A stretch of DNA of 60,924 nucleotides from an uncultured Bacteroidales bacterium (lineage in GTDB: Bacteria > Bacteroidota > Bacteroidia > Bacteroidales > UBA932): contig CALBPX010000100.1 of assembly GCA_937899055.1 (NCBI GenBank), positions 1-60,924 on the forward strand, in the 5' to 3' direction. Position 1 is the first letter of the stretch. Each line of letters starts with the position of its first letter. The notes under the pieces are model-generated. The model did not search any database. It had not been told where the DNA came from and worked only from the letters and a program-made list of their open reading frames with translations. Positions 44,158-51,361 of this stretch are shown here, one piece after another. Position numbers and translations under genes: made by a program.

Positions 44158-44745
44158 TCATAGCCGTTTGAGGGCAAGCTTGATTATGGTTTCTACATTT
44201 GAGCCGCTGTTTTGGCGGAGGATGTCCCCTATCACCTTTTCGGAGGCCTGCTTGCTGAAGCCGAGCATCATGAGGGCACCGAGAGCTTCCTCGGCCACAG
44301 GATCCTTTACCATTGCTCCCAGTGGAAGGGTAGATGCATCTGCGCCCTTAGCTACCTTGTCCTTGAGTTCTATGATGATCTTTTGGGCGGTCTTAAGACC
44401 TATTCCTTTGACGGCCTTGATTTTATTTACATCGTCGGAAACTATGGCCGTCTTGAGTTCGGCTGTGCTTAGGCTGGAGAGCACCATTCTTGCGGTGTTG
44501 GGGCCTACGCCGTTTACGTTGATCAGGAGCATGAACATGGCCCTCTCCTCCTTGCTTGCAAAGCCGTACCATAGTGCAACATCCTCTTTTACATAGTAAT
44601 AGATATAGAGTTTAACCTCCTTGCTGTTTTGGATGTCGGTAAACGTCTGGAGCGAAATCTCCAGCCTGTAGCCTATGCCAGCGGCTTCTACTACGGCCTG
44701 GGTAGGAGTTGTTTCTATGAGTAAGCCTTTTATGTAGTCGTACAT
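44158..44745 (-). CDS. ruvA: Holliday junction DNA-binding protein RuvA
   Basis: Tetrameric junction-binding partner of RuvB, 195 residues. It shows the N-terminal OB domain, helix-hairpin-helix segments NVNGVGPNTARMVLSS and AVKGIGLKTAQKIIIELKDK, and the C-terminal RuvB-binding domain. It starts the minus-strand pair ruvA-menA and is divergent from sufS. ruvB lies elsewhere in the window rather than next to it. Confidence 0.95.
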   Translation of the reverse strand: MYDYIKGLLIETTPTQAVVEAAGIGYRLEISLQTFTDIQNSKEVKLYIYYYVKEDVALWYGFASKEERAMFMLLINVNGVGPNTARMVLSSLSTAELKTAIVSDDVNKIKAVKGIGLKTAQKIIIELKDKVAKGADASTLPLGAMVKDPVAEEALGALMMLGFSKQASEKVIGDILRQNSGSNVETIIKLALKRL

Positions 44746-44782
44746 GTTGATATGTTTTATATGCCCGTTGGAGCTGATTGAG

Positions 44783-44790
44783 CAAATTTA
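44783..44790 (-). promoter_or_regulatory. -7 promoter box of ruvA
   Basis: TAAATTTG on the minus strand fits TAnnTTTG, 37 nt before the ruvA ATG. Confidence 0.4.
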
Positions 44791-44844
44791 AGACTTTAAA
44801 TCTAAAAATCCCCACAATCAAGCCCATTCTCGGGCAAAAGATTG

Positions 44845-44852
44845 TATTTTTG
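44845..44852 (+). promoter_or_regulatory. -7 promoter box of sufS
   Basis: TATTTTTG fits TAnnTTTG and ends 8 nt before the sufS ATG, implying a very short leader. It lies 55 bp from the divergent ruvA box. Confidence 0.5.
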
Positions 44853-44860
44853 TCCCTTGC

Positions 44861-46150
44861 ATGAGCAGCCGAAGGAACAATATCATTTCATCTGTCAGAG
44901 AACAGATACCCGCCCTCTCCCAAAAGATGAGCGGAAAACCTCTGATATATCTGGACAATGCGGCCACCACACAGAAGCCGCGGCAGGTTCTGGATTTCCT
45001 CAGCGATACTTTCGTCTGGCGCAACGCCAACGTACACAGGGCAATGTATGAGCTTTCTGACAGATCCACAGAAGCTTACGAAGATGCAAGGGAAACCGTT
45101 CGCAGCTTTCTGAACGCCCCGTTTAGGGAGAATGTCATATTTACATCGGGAACAACAGCTTCCATAAATCTTGTGGCATATTCTTTCTGCAAAAAGTTTG
45201 TGGGCAAGGGCGATGTAATAGTCATAGAAGCCGATTCGCATCATTCCAACATTGTTCCATGGCAGTTGGCGGCGGAAAGAGTGGGGGCCATGGTAAGGGT
45301 TCTGCCTACGGATGTACTTACAGGAAGCGGAAGAAGCGGGGCTCTGGATCTGGAAAGTCTTGACAGTCTGCTTACTCCGGAGGTCAGGATATTGGCCCTT
45401 ACCCAGATATCCAACATCACAGGGCTGAACAATCCCGTGGGAAAGATCATAGCTGCAGCTCACGCAAAGGGCATTCCGGTTCTGGTGGACGGCGCTCAGG
45501 GAATAGTCCACTCCAAGGTTGACGTCCGGAAGATGGACTGCGATTTTTATGCTTTTTCAGCACATAAAATCTATGGAGCAACCGGAGTAGGGGTTCTTTA
45601 CGGAAAGAAAGAATACCTGGAAGCCATGCCTCCTTACATGGGCGGCGGCGATATGGTAGAAACGGTTACCTACCAGAAGACCACTTATGCACCCCTTCCG
45701 CTCAAGTTTGAGGCCGGAACCCCCAATTTTACAGGGGCGGCAGCACTGAAGCCAGCCATAGAGTTTGCCCAATGGCTTGCAACTGGAGAAACCGCACAGG
45801 CATTAAAGCAAGAAGAAGAAGATATAAAGTCTTTTATGACAGATTATCTTACATCGGACAGAGGCATTGAGCTCTACGGAACTCCTTCATCATCCGCCCG
45901 TGGCGTAGGGCTTGACGTCAAGGCTCCGATATTCACTTTCAATATTAAAAGCATTAATGCAGGTGATTTAGCCCAACTGCTTGATAAAATGGGCGTTGCA
46001 GTAAGGTCCGGGCTCATGTGTGCCGAGCCTTTGCTGAACAGCTTCGGGGCCACATCTGCCCTGAGAGCATCCTTTGCTCCCTACAACACGCTGGAAGAAG
46101 CTAAGATATTTACGGAATGTCTTGAGCGGGCAAGGGCCATGCTCTTTTGA
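44861..46150 (+). CDS. sufS: Cysteine desulfurase SufS
   Basis: PLP enzyme that extracts sulfur from cysteine for Fe-S cluster assembly, 429 residues. It shows YLDNAATTQKP near the N-terminus, the PLP-binding pair in DGAQGIVHSKVD, the Schiff-base lysine in FSAHKIYGATG, and the active-site cysteine in RSGLMCAEPL. The next gene encodes its SufE-type sulfur acceptor. sufBCD are not in the window. One CTCAGCGAT word lies at 44999. Confidence 0.94.
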   Translation: MSSRRNNIISSVREQIPALSQKMSGKPLIYLDNAATTQKPRQVLDFLSDTFVWRNANVHRAMYELSDRSTEAYEDARETVRSFLNAPFRENVIFTSGTTASINLVAYSFCKKFVGKGDVIVIEADSHHSNIVPWQLAAERVGAMVRVLPTDVLTGSGRSGALDLESLDSLLTPEVRILALTQISNITGLNNPVGKIIAAAHAKGIPVLVDGAQGIVHSKVDVRKMDCDFYAFSAHKIYGATGVGVLYGKKEYLEAMPPYMGGGDMVETVTYQKTTYAPLPLKFEAGTPNFTGAAALKPAIEFAQWLATGETAQALKQEEEDIKSFMTDYLTSDRGIELYGTPSSSARGVGLDVKAPIFTFNIKSINAGDLAQLLDKMGVAVRSGLMCAEPLLNSFGATSALRASFAPYNTLEEAKIFTECLERARAMLF

Positions 46151-46206
46151 CAGTAAGGCACAGACAAACATTTTTTTTGAATTACCATAAAGCGGACAGA
46201 AATAAT

Positions 46207-46968
46207 ATGACGGTAAAAGAAACCCAGCAGCAGATTGTAGAAGAGTTTTCCGTATTTGAAGACTGGATGGACAAGTACCAGTATATCATAGACTTGGGAA
46301 AGTCAATGCCAGTAATAGATGAAGCAAAGAAGACGGAGGAGAACCTTATCAAAGGATGTCAGAGCCGCGTTTGGCTATCCTGCAGTCAGGAGGACGGAAA
46401 ACTGTATTTTTCTGCCGACAGCGATGCCATAATAACCAAGGGCATCATATCGCTTCTCATCAGAGTTTACAACGGACATACTCCGCAGGAAATCCTGGAC
46501 TCCGATGTTGAGTTCATAGACCGGATAGGGCTCCGCAGCAATCTTTCTCCCACCAGAGCCAACGGTCTGGTATCGATGCTTAAGCAGATAAAGCTTTATG
46601 CTCTGGCGTTCAAAGAAATACAGGAAGAGCAAAGCAAAGAGCCACAAGAAAAGACCTATCCCGTAGAGGAAGTCCAGAAGAATGTAATCAGGGCTCTCAA
46701 GCAGGTTTACGATCCAGAGATTCCGGTTAACATCTACGACCTTGGGCTTGTATATGAAATCAAGGTGGGGGACGATGGAAATGTTTACATCAAGATGACT
46801 ATGACGTCTCCAACATGCCCTCTGGCCGATGATGTTGTAAACGATGTCAACAATGCCGTAAGCGAGGCTCCGGGAGTTGCCGGAGTGCAGATAGAACTTA
46901 CTTTTGAACCCGAATGGGACGAAAGCCGCATGACCGAAGAGGCGCGGCTTGAATTAGGGCTTATGTAA
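46207..46968 (+). CDS. SufE-DUF59 (SufT/MIP18-like) fusion protein
   Basis: 253 residues from the ATG at 46207, joining two Fe-S assembly domains in one frame. The first ~140 residues are SufE, with the sulfur-accepting C51 in NLIKGCQSRVWL. After a charged linker (about 140-152), a DUF59/MIP18-like domain follows with DPEIPVNIYDLGLVYEI and the conserved cysteine in TSPTCPLADDV. SufE relays sulfur from SufS next door; DUF59 proteins help cluster maturation or delivery. The extra 20 codons upstream (to 46147) look non-coding. Its TAA shares one base with the folK ATG. Confidence 0.9.
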   Translation: MTVKETQQQIVEEFSVFEDWMDKYQYIIDLGKSMPVIDEAKKTEENLIKGCQSRVWLSCSQEDGKLYFSADSDAIITKGIISLLIRVYNGHTPQEILDSDVEFIDRIGLRSNLSPTRANGLVSMLKQIKLYALAFKEIQEEQSKEPQEKTYPVEEVQKNVIRALKQVYDPEIPVNIYDLGLVYEIKVGDDGNVYIKMTMTSPTCPLADDVVNDVNNAVSEAPGVAGVQIELTFEPEWDESRMTEEARLELGLM

Positions 46969-47531
46969 TGAAAGACAGTACGTTATATAAAGTGGTCCTA
47001 TTGCTGGGCAGTAATCTTCCGTTGGGGAATTTATGTCCGAAGCAAATTATAGAAGAGGCCGGCAAGGAGATAGTGGATGCACTTTTGCCGGACTATCTGG
47101 AGGTAGATACTCTGCAGGATGCGGTGAATGCTACGGAGATTGTGGAAACCGAACCTTGCGGGCCGTTTGAAAAGCAGCTGGACGAAAACGGAGAGGTAAA
47201 GCCGGTGCCTTCCTTCTCCAATCAGGTACTTGTCTGCCAAACCGCCCTGAGTCCTCAGCAGGTTCTTTTGCAGACGCAGAGGATAGAAAGGCTGTTCGGA
47301 CGCATGCGGACATACAAGGTTAAGGGAGAGGTCTATCAGAGCAGAACCCTGGATATAGACATATTGCAGGTCTTTGAAAAACAAAGGGCGGACAAGGTGG
47401 CGGACAGGATGGCGGACAAAAACACCGAATGGGTTGAAATCAAGAGCAATACGGAGAGTTTAATACTTCCTCACCCGCAGATTGAGACCAGAGGATTTGT
47501 AAAGCCGCTTCTGAAGAAACTCGGGTTATGA
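46968..47531 (+). CDS. folK: HPPK (6-hydroxymethyl-dihydropterin pyrophosphokinase)
   Basis: Adds pyrophosphate from ATP to 6-hydroxymethyl-dihydropterin in folate synthesis, 187 residues. It shows LLLGSNLPLGN, FSNQVLVCQT, IERLFGRMRTYK and SRTLDIDIL, then LILPHPQIETRGFV. Between the last two, a hydrophilic insertion (EKQRADKVADRMADKNTEW) coincides with two GGCGGACAA words and one variant (47387-47419), so it appears to be a repeat-driven expansion of a loop. It overlaps the upstream stop by 1 nt. Confidence 0.92.
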   Translation: MKDSTLYKVVLLLGSNLPLGNLCPKQIIEEAGKEIVDALLPDYLEVDTLQDAVNATEIVETEPCGPFEKQLDENGEVKPVPSFSNQVLVCQTALSPQQVLLQTQRIERLFGRMRTYKVKGEVYQSRTLDIDILQVFEKQRADKVADRMADKNTEWVEIKSNTESLILPHPQIETRGFVKPLLKKLGL

Positions 47532-47561
47532 CAAAAGGCGAAAATTAAAAATAGAACAGAT

Positions 47562-49100
47562 ATGACACAAGAAGAAATTTTCAAGAATTTGATTTCTCAT
47601 ACCAAGGAGTATGGATTTATATTTCCTTCCAGCGAAATTTATGACGGACTGAGCGCAGTGTATGATTACGGTCAGATGGGGAGCGAACTCAAGAACAATA
47701 TCAAGAAATATTGGTGGGATTCTATGGTCAAGCTCAACGAAAACATCGTTGGTATTGATTCCTGCATATTCATGCACCCGAAGATATGGAAGGCCTCCGG
47801 TCATGTAGATGCTTTCAACGATCCGCTGATAGACAACAAAGATTCCAAGAAGCGTTACAGGGCCGATGTCCTGATAGAAGACTATATAGCCAAGATTGAG
47901 GCAAAGATAGACAAGGAAGTGGCAAAGGGGAGGAAGAGGTTCGGCGACAGTTTTGACGAGGCTCAGTTCCGTGCAACCAACCCCAATGTCCTCAGAGAAG
48001 AAAAGAAAGCTGAGGAGGTTAGGCAGCGCATGGCCAAGGCTCTCAACGATAACGACTTGGCAGGTCTCAGGCAGATAATCATAGACTGCGAAATAGTTGA
48101 CCCCATATCCGGAACCAGAAACTGGACTGATGTCAGGCAGTTCAACCTCATGTTCTCAACCCAGCTTGGAAACATTTCCGGAGAAGACGGAACCCTGTAT
48201 CTGCGCCCGGAGACAGCTCAGGGAATCTTTGTGAATTTCCTCAATGTCCAGAAGAGCGGACGTATGAAGATTCCGTTTGGAATAGCCCAGATAGGAAAGG
48301 CCTTCCGAAATGAGATAGTAGCCCGCCAGTTCATCTTCAGAATGAGAGAGTTCGAGCAGATGGAGATGCAGTTCTTCGTACGTCCGGGCCAGGAACTGGA
48401 ATGGTTCCGCCATTGGAAGCAGAAGAGGCTCTCCTGGCATCTTGCCATAGGAATGGGAGAAGAAAACTACCGCTTCCACGATCATGAAAAGCTGGCCCAC
48501 TATGCAAATGCCGCAACCGACATTGAGTTCAACTTCCCGTTCGGATTCAAGGAGCTGGAAGGTATCCACTCCAGAACCGATTTTGACCTTGGACGTCATC
48601 AGGAGTTCAGCGGAAGAAAGATTCAGTACTTTGACCCGGAAACCAATGCCAGCTATGTGCCTTATGTCATAGAAACTTCAATAGGTGTAGATCGTACCGT
48701 TCTGGCGGTTCTGAGCGCAGCCTACCGGCAGGAAAAGCTGGATAACGGAGAAGAACGGGTTGTTATGCGTTTCCATCCGGCACTCTCTCCGGTAAAGGTT
48801 GCCGTTCTGCCTCTCGTAAAGAAGGAAGAACTCACTAATCTTGCGCAGAGTATAATGAATGACCTCAAGTACGACTTTAACTGTCAGTATGAGGAGAAAG
48901 ATACCATCGGAAGGCGTTACCGCCGTCAGGATGCAATAGGTACACCTTTTTGTGTGACAATAGACTTTGATTCTCTTACAGACGGAAGGGTTACCCTAAG
49001 AGACCGCGACACCATGGCCCAGGAAAGAGTTCCCGTTTCAGAACTTCATTCCATAGTTGAAAAGAAGGTGTCCATGAAGAGTTTGCTGGAAAAAATTTAG
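47562..49100 (+). CDS. glyQS: Glycyl-tRNA synthetase (dimeric type)
   Basis: Class II synthetase charging tRNA-Gly, 512 residues, of the single-chain alpha2 type also found in eukaryotes, archaea and Bacteroidetes. It shows YGFIFPSSEIYDGL at the N-terminus, motif 2 FRNEIVARQFIFRMREFEQ, motif 3 ETSIGVDRTVLAVL and a C-terminal anticodon-binding domain. Located 30 nt after folK. It is followed by a tRNA-Pro gene with its own promoter. Confidence 0.96.
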   Translation: MTQEEIFKNLISHTKEYGFIFPSSEIYDGLSAVYDYGQMGSELKNNIKKYWWDSMVKLNENIVGIDSCIFMHPKIWKASGHVDAFNDPLIDNKDSKKRYRADVLIEDYIAKIEAKIDKEVAKGRKRFGDSFDEAQFRATNPNVLREEKKAEEVRQRMAKALNDNDLAGLRQIIIDCEIVDPISGTRNWTDVRQFNLMFSTQLGNISGEDGTLYLRPETAQGIFVNFLNVQKSGRMKIPFGIAQIGKAFRNEIVARQFIFRMREFEQMEMQFFVRPGQELEWFRHWKQKRLSWHLAIGMGEENYRFHDHEKLAHYANAATDIEFNFPFGFKELEGIHSRTDFDLGRHQEFSGRKIQYFDPETNASYVPYVIETSIGVDRTVLAVLSAAYRQEKLDNGEERVVMRFHPALSPVKVAVLPLVKKEELTNLAQSIMNDLKYDFNCQYEEKDTIGRRYRRQDAIGTPFCVTIDFDSLTDGRVTLRDRDTMAQERVPVSELHSIVEKKVSMKSLLEKI

Positions 49101-49111
49101 GTGCAAAAAAA

Positions 49112-49142
49112 TTTGCATTTTCAAAAATAAGTAGTACTTTTG
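49112..49142 (+). promoter_or_regulatory. Consensus promoter of tRNA-Pro
   Basis: TTTG (49112-49115) and TACTTTTG (49135-49142) are separated by 19 bp, an exact match to the Bacteroidetes sigma-ABfr consensus. The tRNA begins 21 nt further on. Confidence 0.8.
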
Positions 49143-49162
49143 TGTGCTCGAACAGGATTTAT

Positions 49163-49240
49163 CGGGGTGTGGCGCAGTTGGCTTAGCGCACCTGCTTTGG
49201 GAGCAGGGGGTCCTCCGTTCGAGTCGGAGTACCCCGACCA
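49163..49240 (+). tRNA. tRNA-Pro (anticodon TGG)
   Basis: A 78-nt cloverleaf. The acceptor arm CGGGGTG pairs with TACCCCG (49230-49236). The anticodon stem-loop CCTGC-TTTGGGA-GCAGG gives anticodon TGG, the T arm contains GTTCGAGTC, and the 3' CCA is encoded (49238-49240). It has a consensus promoter and a strong terminator. Confidence 0.96.
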
Positions 49241-49275
49241 CGACACAAGATCGTTTTCATACTATGTTTTTTTGG

Positions 49276-49310
49276 CCAATTGCAGGTTCTCTGCAATTGG
49301 TCTTTTTTTT
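49276..49310 (+). terminator. Intrinsic terminator after tRNA-Pro
   Basis: CCAATTGCAG (49276-49285) and CTGCAATTGG (49291-49300) pair perfectly around a 5-nt loop, followed by a C and eight or nine Ts. Confidence 0.92.
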
Positions 49311-49312
49311 AC

Positions 49313-51079
49313 TCAAAATCCTGAAATCAAATCGCGGAGTTCCTCCTGAGTCTGACACCCGGCCAGTTCACGGATTCTGCGCCTTGTGCGCCCTACGGAG
49401 TCTTTATTGATATCAAGGACTTTAGCTATGTCTGCATTGTCCAGACCGAGGCGTATCAGGACAGAGACTTTTTCGTAAGTAGGGGTAGCTTTCCTGCCCA
49501 AAGCCTTGTTGAGGCGGTCAAAGAAATCGGGGTGCAGGGTGGTAAACTTTTGGCGGAAGGCATTCCATGTATCTTCGTCCGAAAGTTTTTTAGGGCTGCC
49601 GTCTTCTTCCAGCATTCCGCTTTGCCTGAGGCTTGCGGTCATCATTTCTATGTTCTTCTTTTCTTTTTCAAGAACGGTGCGTTCGTGTTGGCGGACTATC
49701 CTTTTATGTATCCTTATTCTGAAGGCTCGTCTTCCGGCCATCATAAATGCTATTATTGCAATAAGGATAACTATCAGAAGAACCAGCCAGGTCCAACTCC
49801 GTTTGGAAACTTTTTCATGATGGGCTGTGTCTATGTCGTTCTGAATCTGGAGCAGTTCGTGTTCGGTCTTGGTCTTGAGCAGTTCTATGTTCTGCTTGGA
49901 TGTGGATATTTTTTCTTCCAGAAGCTGGAGCTTTCTTTTGCAAACAGAGGCGCTGTCTTCCTGCCCAAGGTCTTCAAAGGCTTTTACCAGCTGGTCGTAG
50001 ATTTTTGTCTGCAGGCGTGGAAATCTTTTTGTGGTGGCATATCGGCGGGCCTGTTTGAGGTCAGAGACAGCCTTTTTGACATCTCCTTCTCCGGAATTTA
50101 TCATGCTTGAACTCAGATATGCATATATGATTCCCGAAGTGTCTTTGCTGCCGAGGGAGTTTTTGAGGTACTTTTCTGTCTTTTGTCTTGCAGGTGCAAA
50201 CTGCTGCCATTTAGCCTGTACCAGTCCATATTTTCCCTCAGCGATGTCTTTCAGGTCTGCAAGGTCGGACATTGTTTCTTCCGAAAAGCTAAGGGTGCTG
50301 TCTGCATTGAAATTCAGAATGTTTTCAAACATCGCCGAGCAACTGTCCCACTGGTTGGTTTCCATGTATGAGGTTCCAACCAGCTCGCTTACCGCAAGCC
50401 GGTCGAGTATTACGTTTTCTGAGGTGTCGCCGGTTGAAATATCCAGAAACATGTTGCCGTATTTTATGGCATCTTTCCAGTCCTCAGCCTCATAGAAGGT
50501 ATAGGCCAGAAGGGCATAGTCTTCCGGAAGATAAAAGTCTTCCGCCCGGTCTCTTTTTGAAAGAATGTCTATAGATTTTGTATCGTAGATGGCAGATCGC
50601 AGCGGTTCGTCTGCGGTAAGCTCAGCCATGAGTTTGTAAAGTTCAGCCAGCAGCGTCTGATCGTTCAGGGGTACGGCCTTCTTGATGGCTTTGATGGTTT
50701 CGGCTTCCAGATAGTCCTGCTTGTCGGAACCGTAGAGCATCTTTCCATAGACTTCGTAAATAGTGTTGCGGATTTCCACCCTGGTGGAGGGATTGTTTTT
50801 AGCATAGTCTCTCAGGGCATTCACCGTTCCCAGAAACTCCATGTAAGACTGCTCCTGATCTTCGGTAGTGTCGGCATCCCACTTTTCCTCCAGCTCCTTC
50901 AGATAGGGCCGGCATACGGAATTCTGGGTCTGGTCGGCCGTTTTCCAGGCCGCTATCATAGGGGAAATGTCTTTGTCCGCCCCCTGGTTGGAGCAGGCGG
51001 ACAAAAAGGCGGACAATACGCCGGCAAGTAGTGCCAGAACCGTGTTGCCCGATATAATTCTAAAACAAATTTTTTTCAT
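49313..51079 (-). CDS. Membrane-bound TPR/helix-turn-helix regulator with lipoprotein signal
   Basis: 588 residues from the ATG at 51079. An N-terminal lipobox FLSAC (cysteine 29) is followed by a long helical TPR-like region (about 40-420), one transmembrane helix near 427-447, a short coiled coil, and a C-terminal helix-turn-helix (VSVLIRLGLDNADIAKVLDINKDSVGRTRRRIR). This matches the Bacteroidetes class of one-component membrane regulators that sense outside and bind DNA inside. The lipobox is an odd extra for such a protein. The promoter-proximal region carries four GGCGGACAA words (50973, 50996, 51008, and 51120 upstream). Target genes unknown. Confidence 0.78.
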   Translation of the reverse strand: MKKICFRIISGNTVLALLAGVLSAFLSACSNQGADKDISPMIAAWKTADQTQNSVCRPYLKELEEKWDADTTEDQEQSYMEFLGTVNALRDYAKNNPSTRVEIRNTIYEVYGKMLYGSDKQDYLEAETIKAIKKAVPLNDQTLLAELYKLMAELTADEPLRSAIYDTKSIDILSKRDRAEDFYLPEDYALLAYTFYEAEDWKDAIKYGNMFLDISTGDTSENVILDRLAVSELVGTSYMETNQWDSCSAMFENILNFNADSTLSFSEETMSDLADLKDIAEGKYGLVQAKWQQFAPARQKTEKYLKNSLGSKDTSGIIYAYLSSSMINSGEGDVKKAVSDLKQARRYATTKRFPRLQTKIYDQLVKAFEDLGQEDSASVCKRKLQLLEEKISTSKQNIELLKTKTEHELLQIQNDIDTAHHEKVSKRSWTWLVLLIVILIAIIAFMMAGRRAFRIRIHKRIVRQHERTVLEKEKKNIEMMTASLRQSGMLEEDGSPKKLSDEDTWNAFRQKFTTLHPDFFDRLNKALGRKATPTYEKVSVLIRLGLDNADIAKVLDINKDSVGRTRRRIRELAGCQTQEELRDLISGF

Positions 51080-51195
51080 ATAACTCAGCAAACCAGGTTT
51101 TTAGAATTTTGTGGCGAGTTTGTCCGCCCAGGTTTGCGAGTCAAAGATAGTGCAAATATTATTCCGAAGAGCTATTGACCCCTTTCTTCAATGTT

Positions 51196-51224
51196 AAAAA
51201 AGCCCGCAGTATCTACGGGCTTTT
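51196..51224 (-). terminator. Intrinsic terminator after tRNA-Ser
   Basis: On the minus strand AAAAGCCCG and CGGGCTTTTTT form a stem around a 9-nt loop, starting 4 nt after the tRNA-Ser 3' end. Confidence 0.85.
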
Positions 51225-51227
51225 GGG

Positions 51228-51316
51228 CGGTGAGGGCGAGATTCGAACTCGCGGAACCGTTAAACCGGTTCGGCAGTTTAGCAAACTGCTGGATTCAGCC
51301 ACTCTCCCACCTCACC
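51228..51316 (-). tRNA. tRNA-Ser (anticodon GCT)
   Basis: An 89-nt class II tRNA with a long variable arm. The acceptor GGTGAGG pairs with CCTCACC. The anticodon loop TTGCTAA gives GCT, and the T arm contains GTTCGAATC. The discriminator is G, and CCA is not encoded at the expected place. It reads AGC/AGU codons. Confidence 0.95.
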
Positions 51317-51344
51317 GTGGAATGTTTCCGAATCAAATGGACTG

Positions 51345-51352
51345 CAAATATA
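51345..51352 (-). promoter_or_regulatory. -7 promoter box of tRNA-Ser
   Basis: TATATTTG on the minus strand fits TAnnTTTG and ends 28 nt before the tRNA 5' end. Confidence 0.5.
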
Positions 51353-51361
51353 TAATTTTTT

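Larger units (their letters stand above)
8534..51128. repeat. Clustered word GGCGGACAA / TTGTCCGCC, 8 exact copies
   Basis: Exact copies start at 8534, 8546, 47387, 47411, 50973 (reverse), 50996, 51008 and 51120 (reverse). Single-base variants lie at 47399 and 2582. They occur in three clusters plus one intergenic copy near the third. In genes the word is often read as Ala-Asp-Lys and makes short hydrophilic insertions in the YfhO-like protein and HPPK; in the HTH regulator it forms part of the signal peptide. Confidence 0.7.

Noticed and set aside
49389..49399. 11-bp inverse match between the PpiD leader (15195-15205) and the HTH regulator gene
   Set aside because: A single short match of this length is expected by chance in 61 kb.
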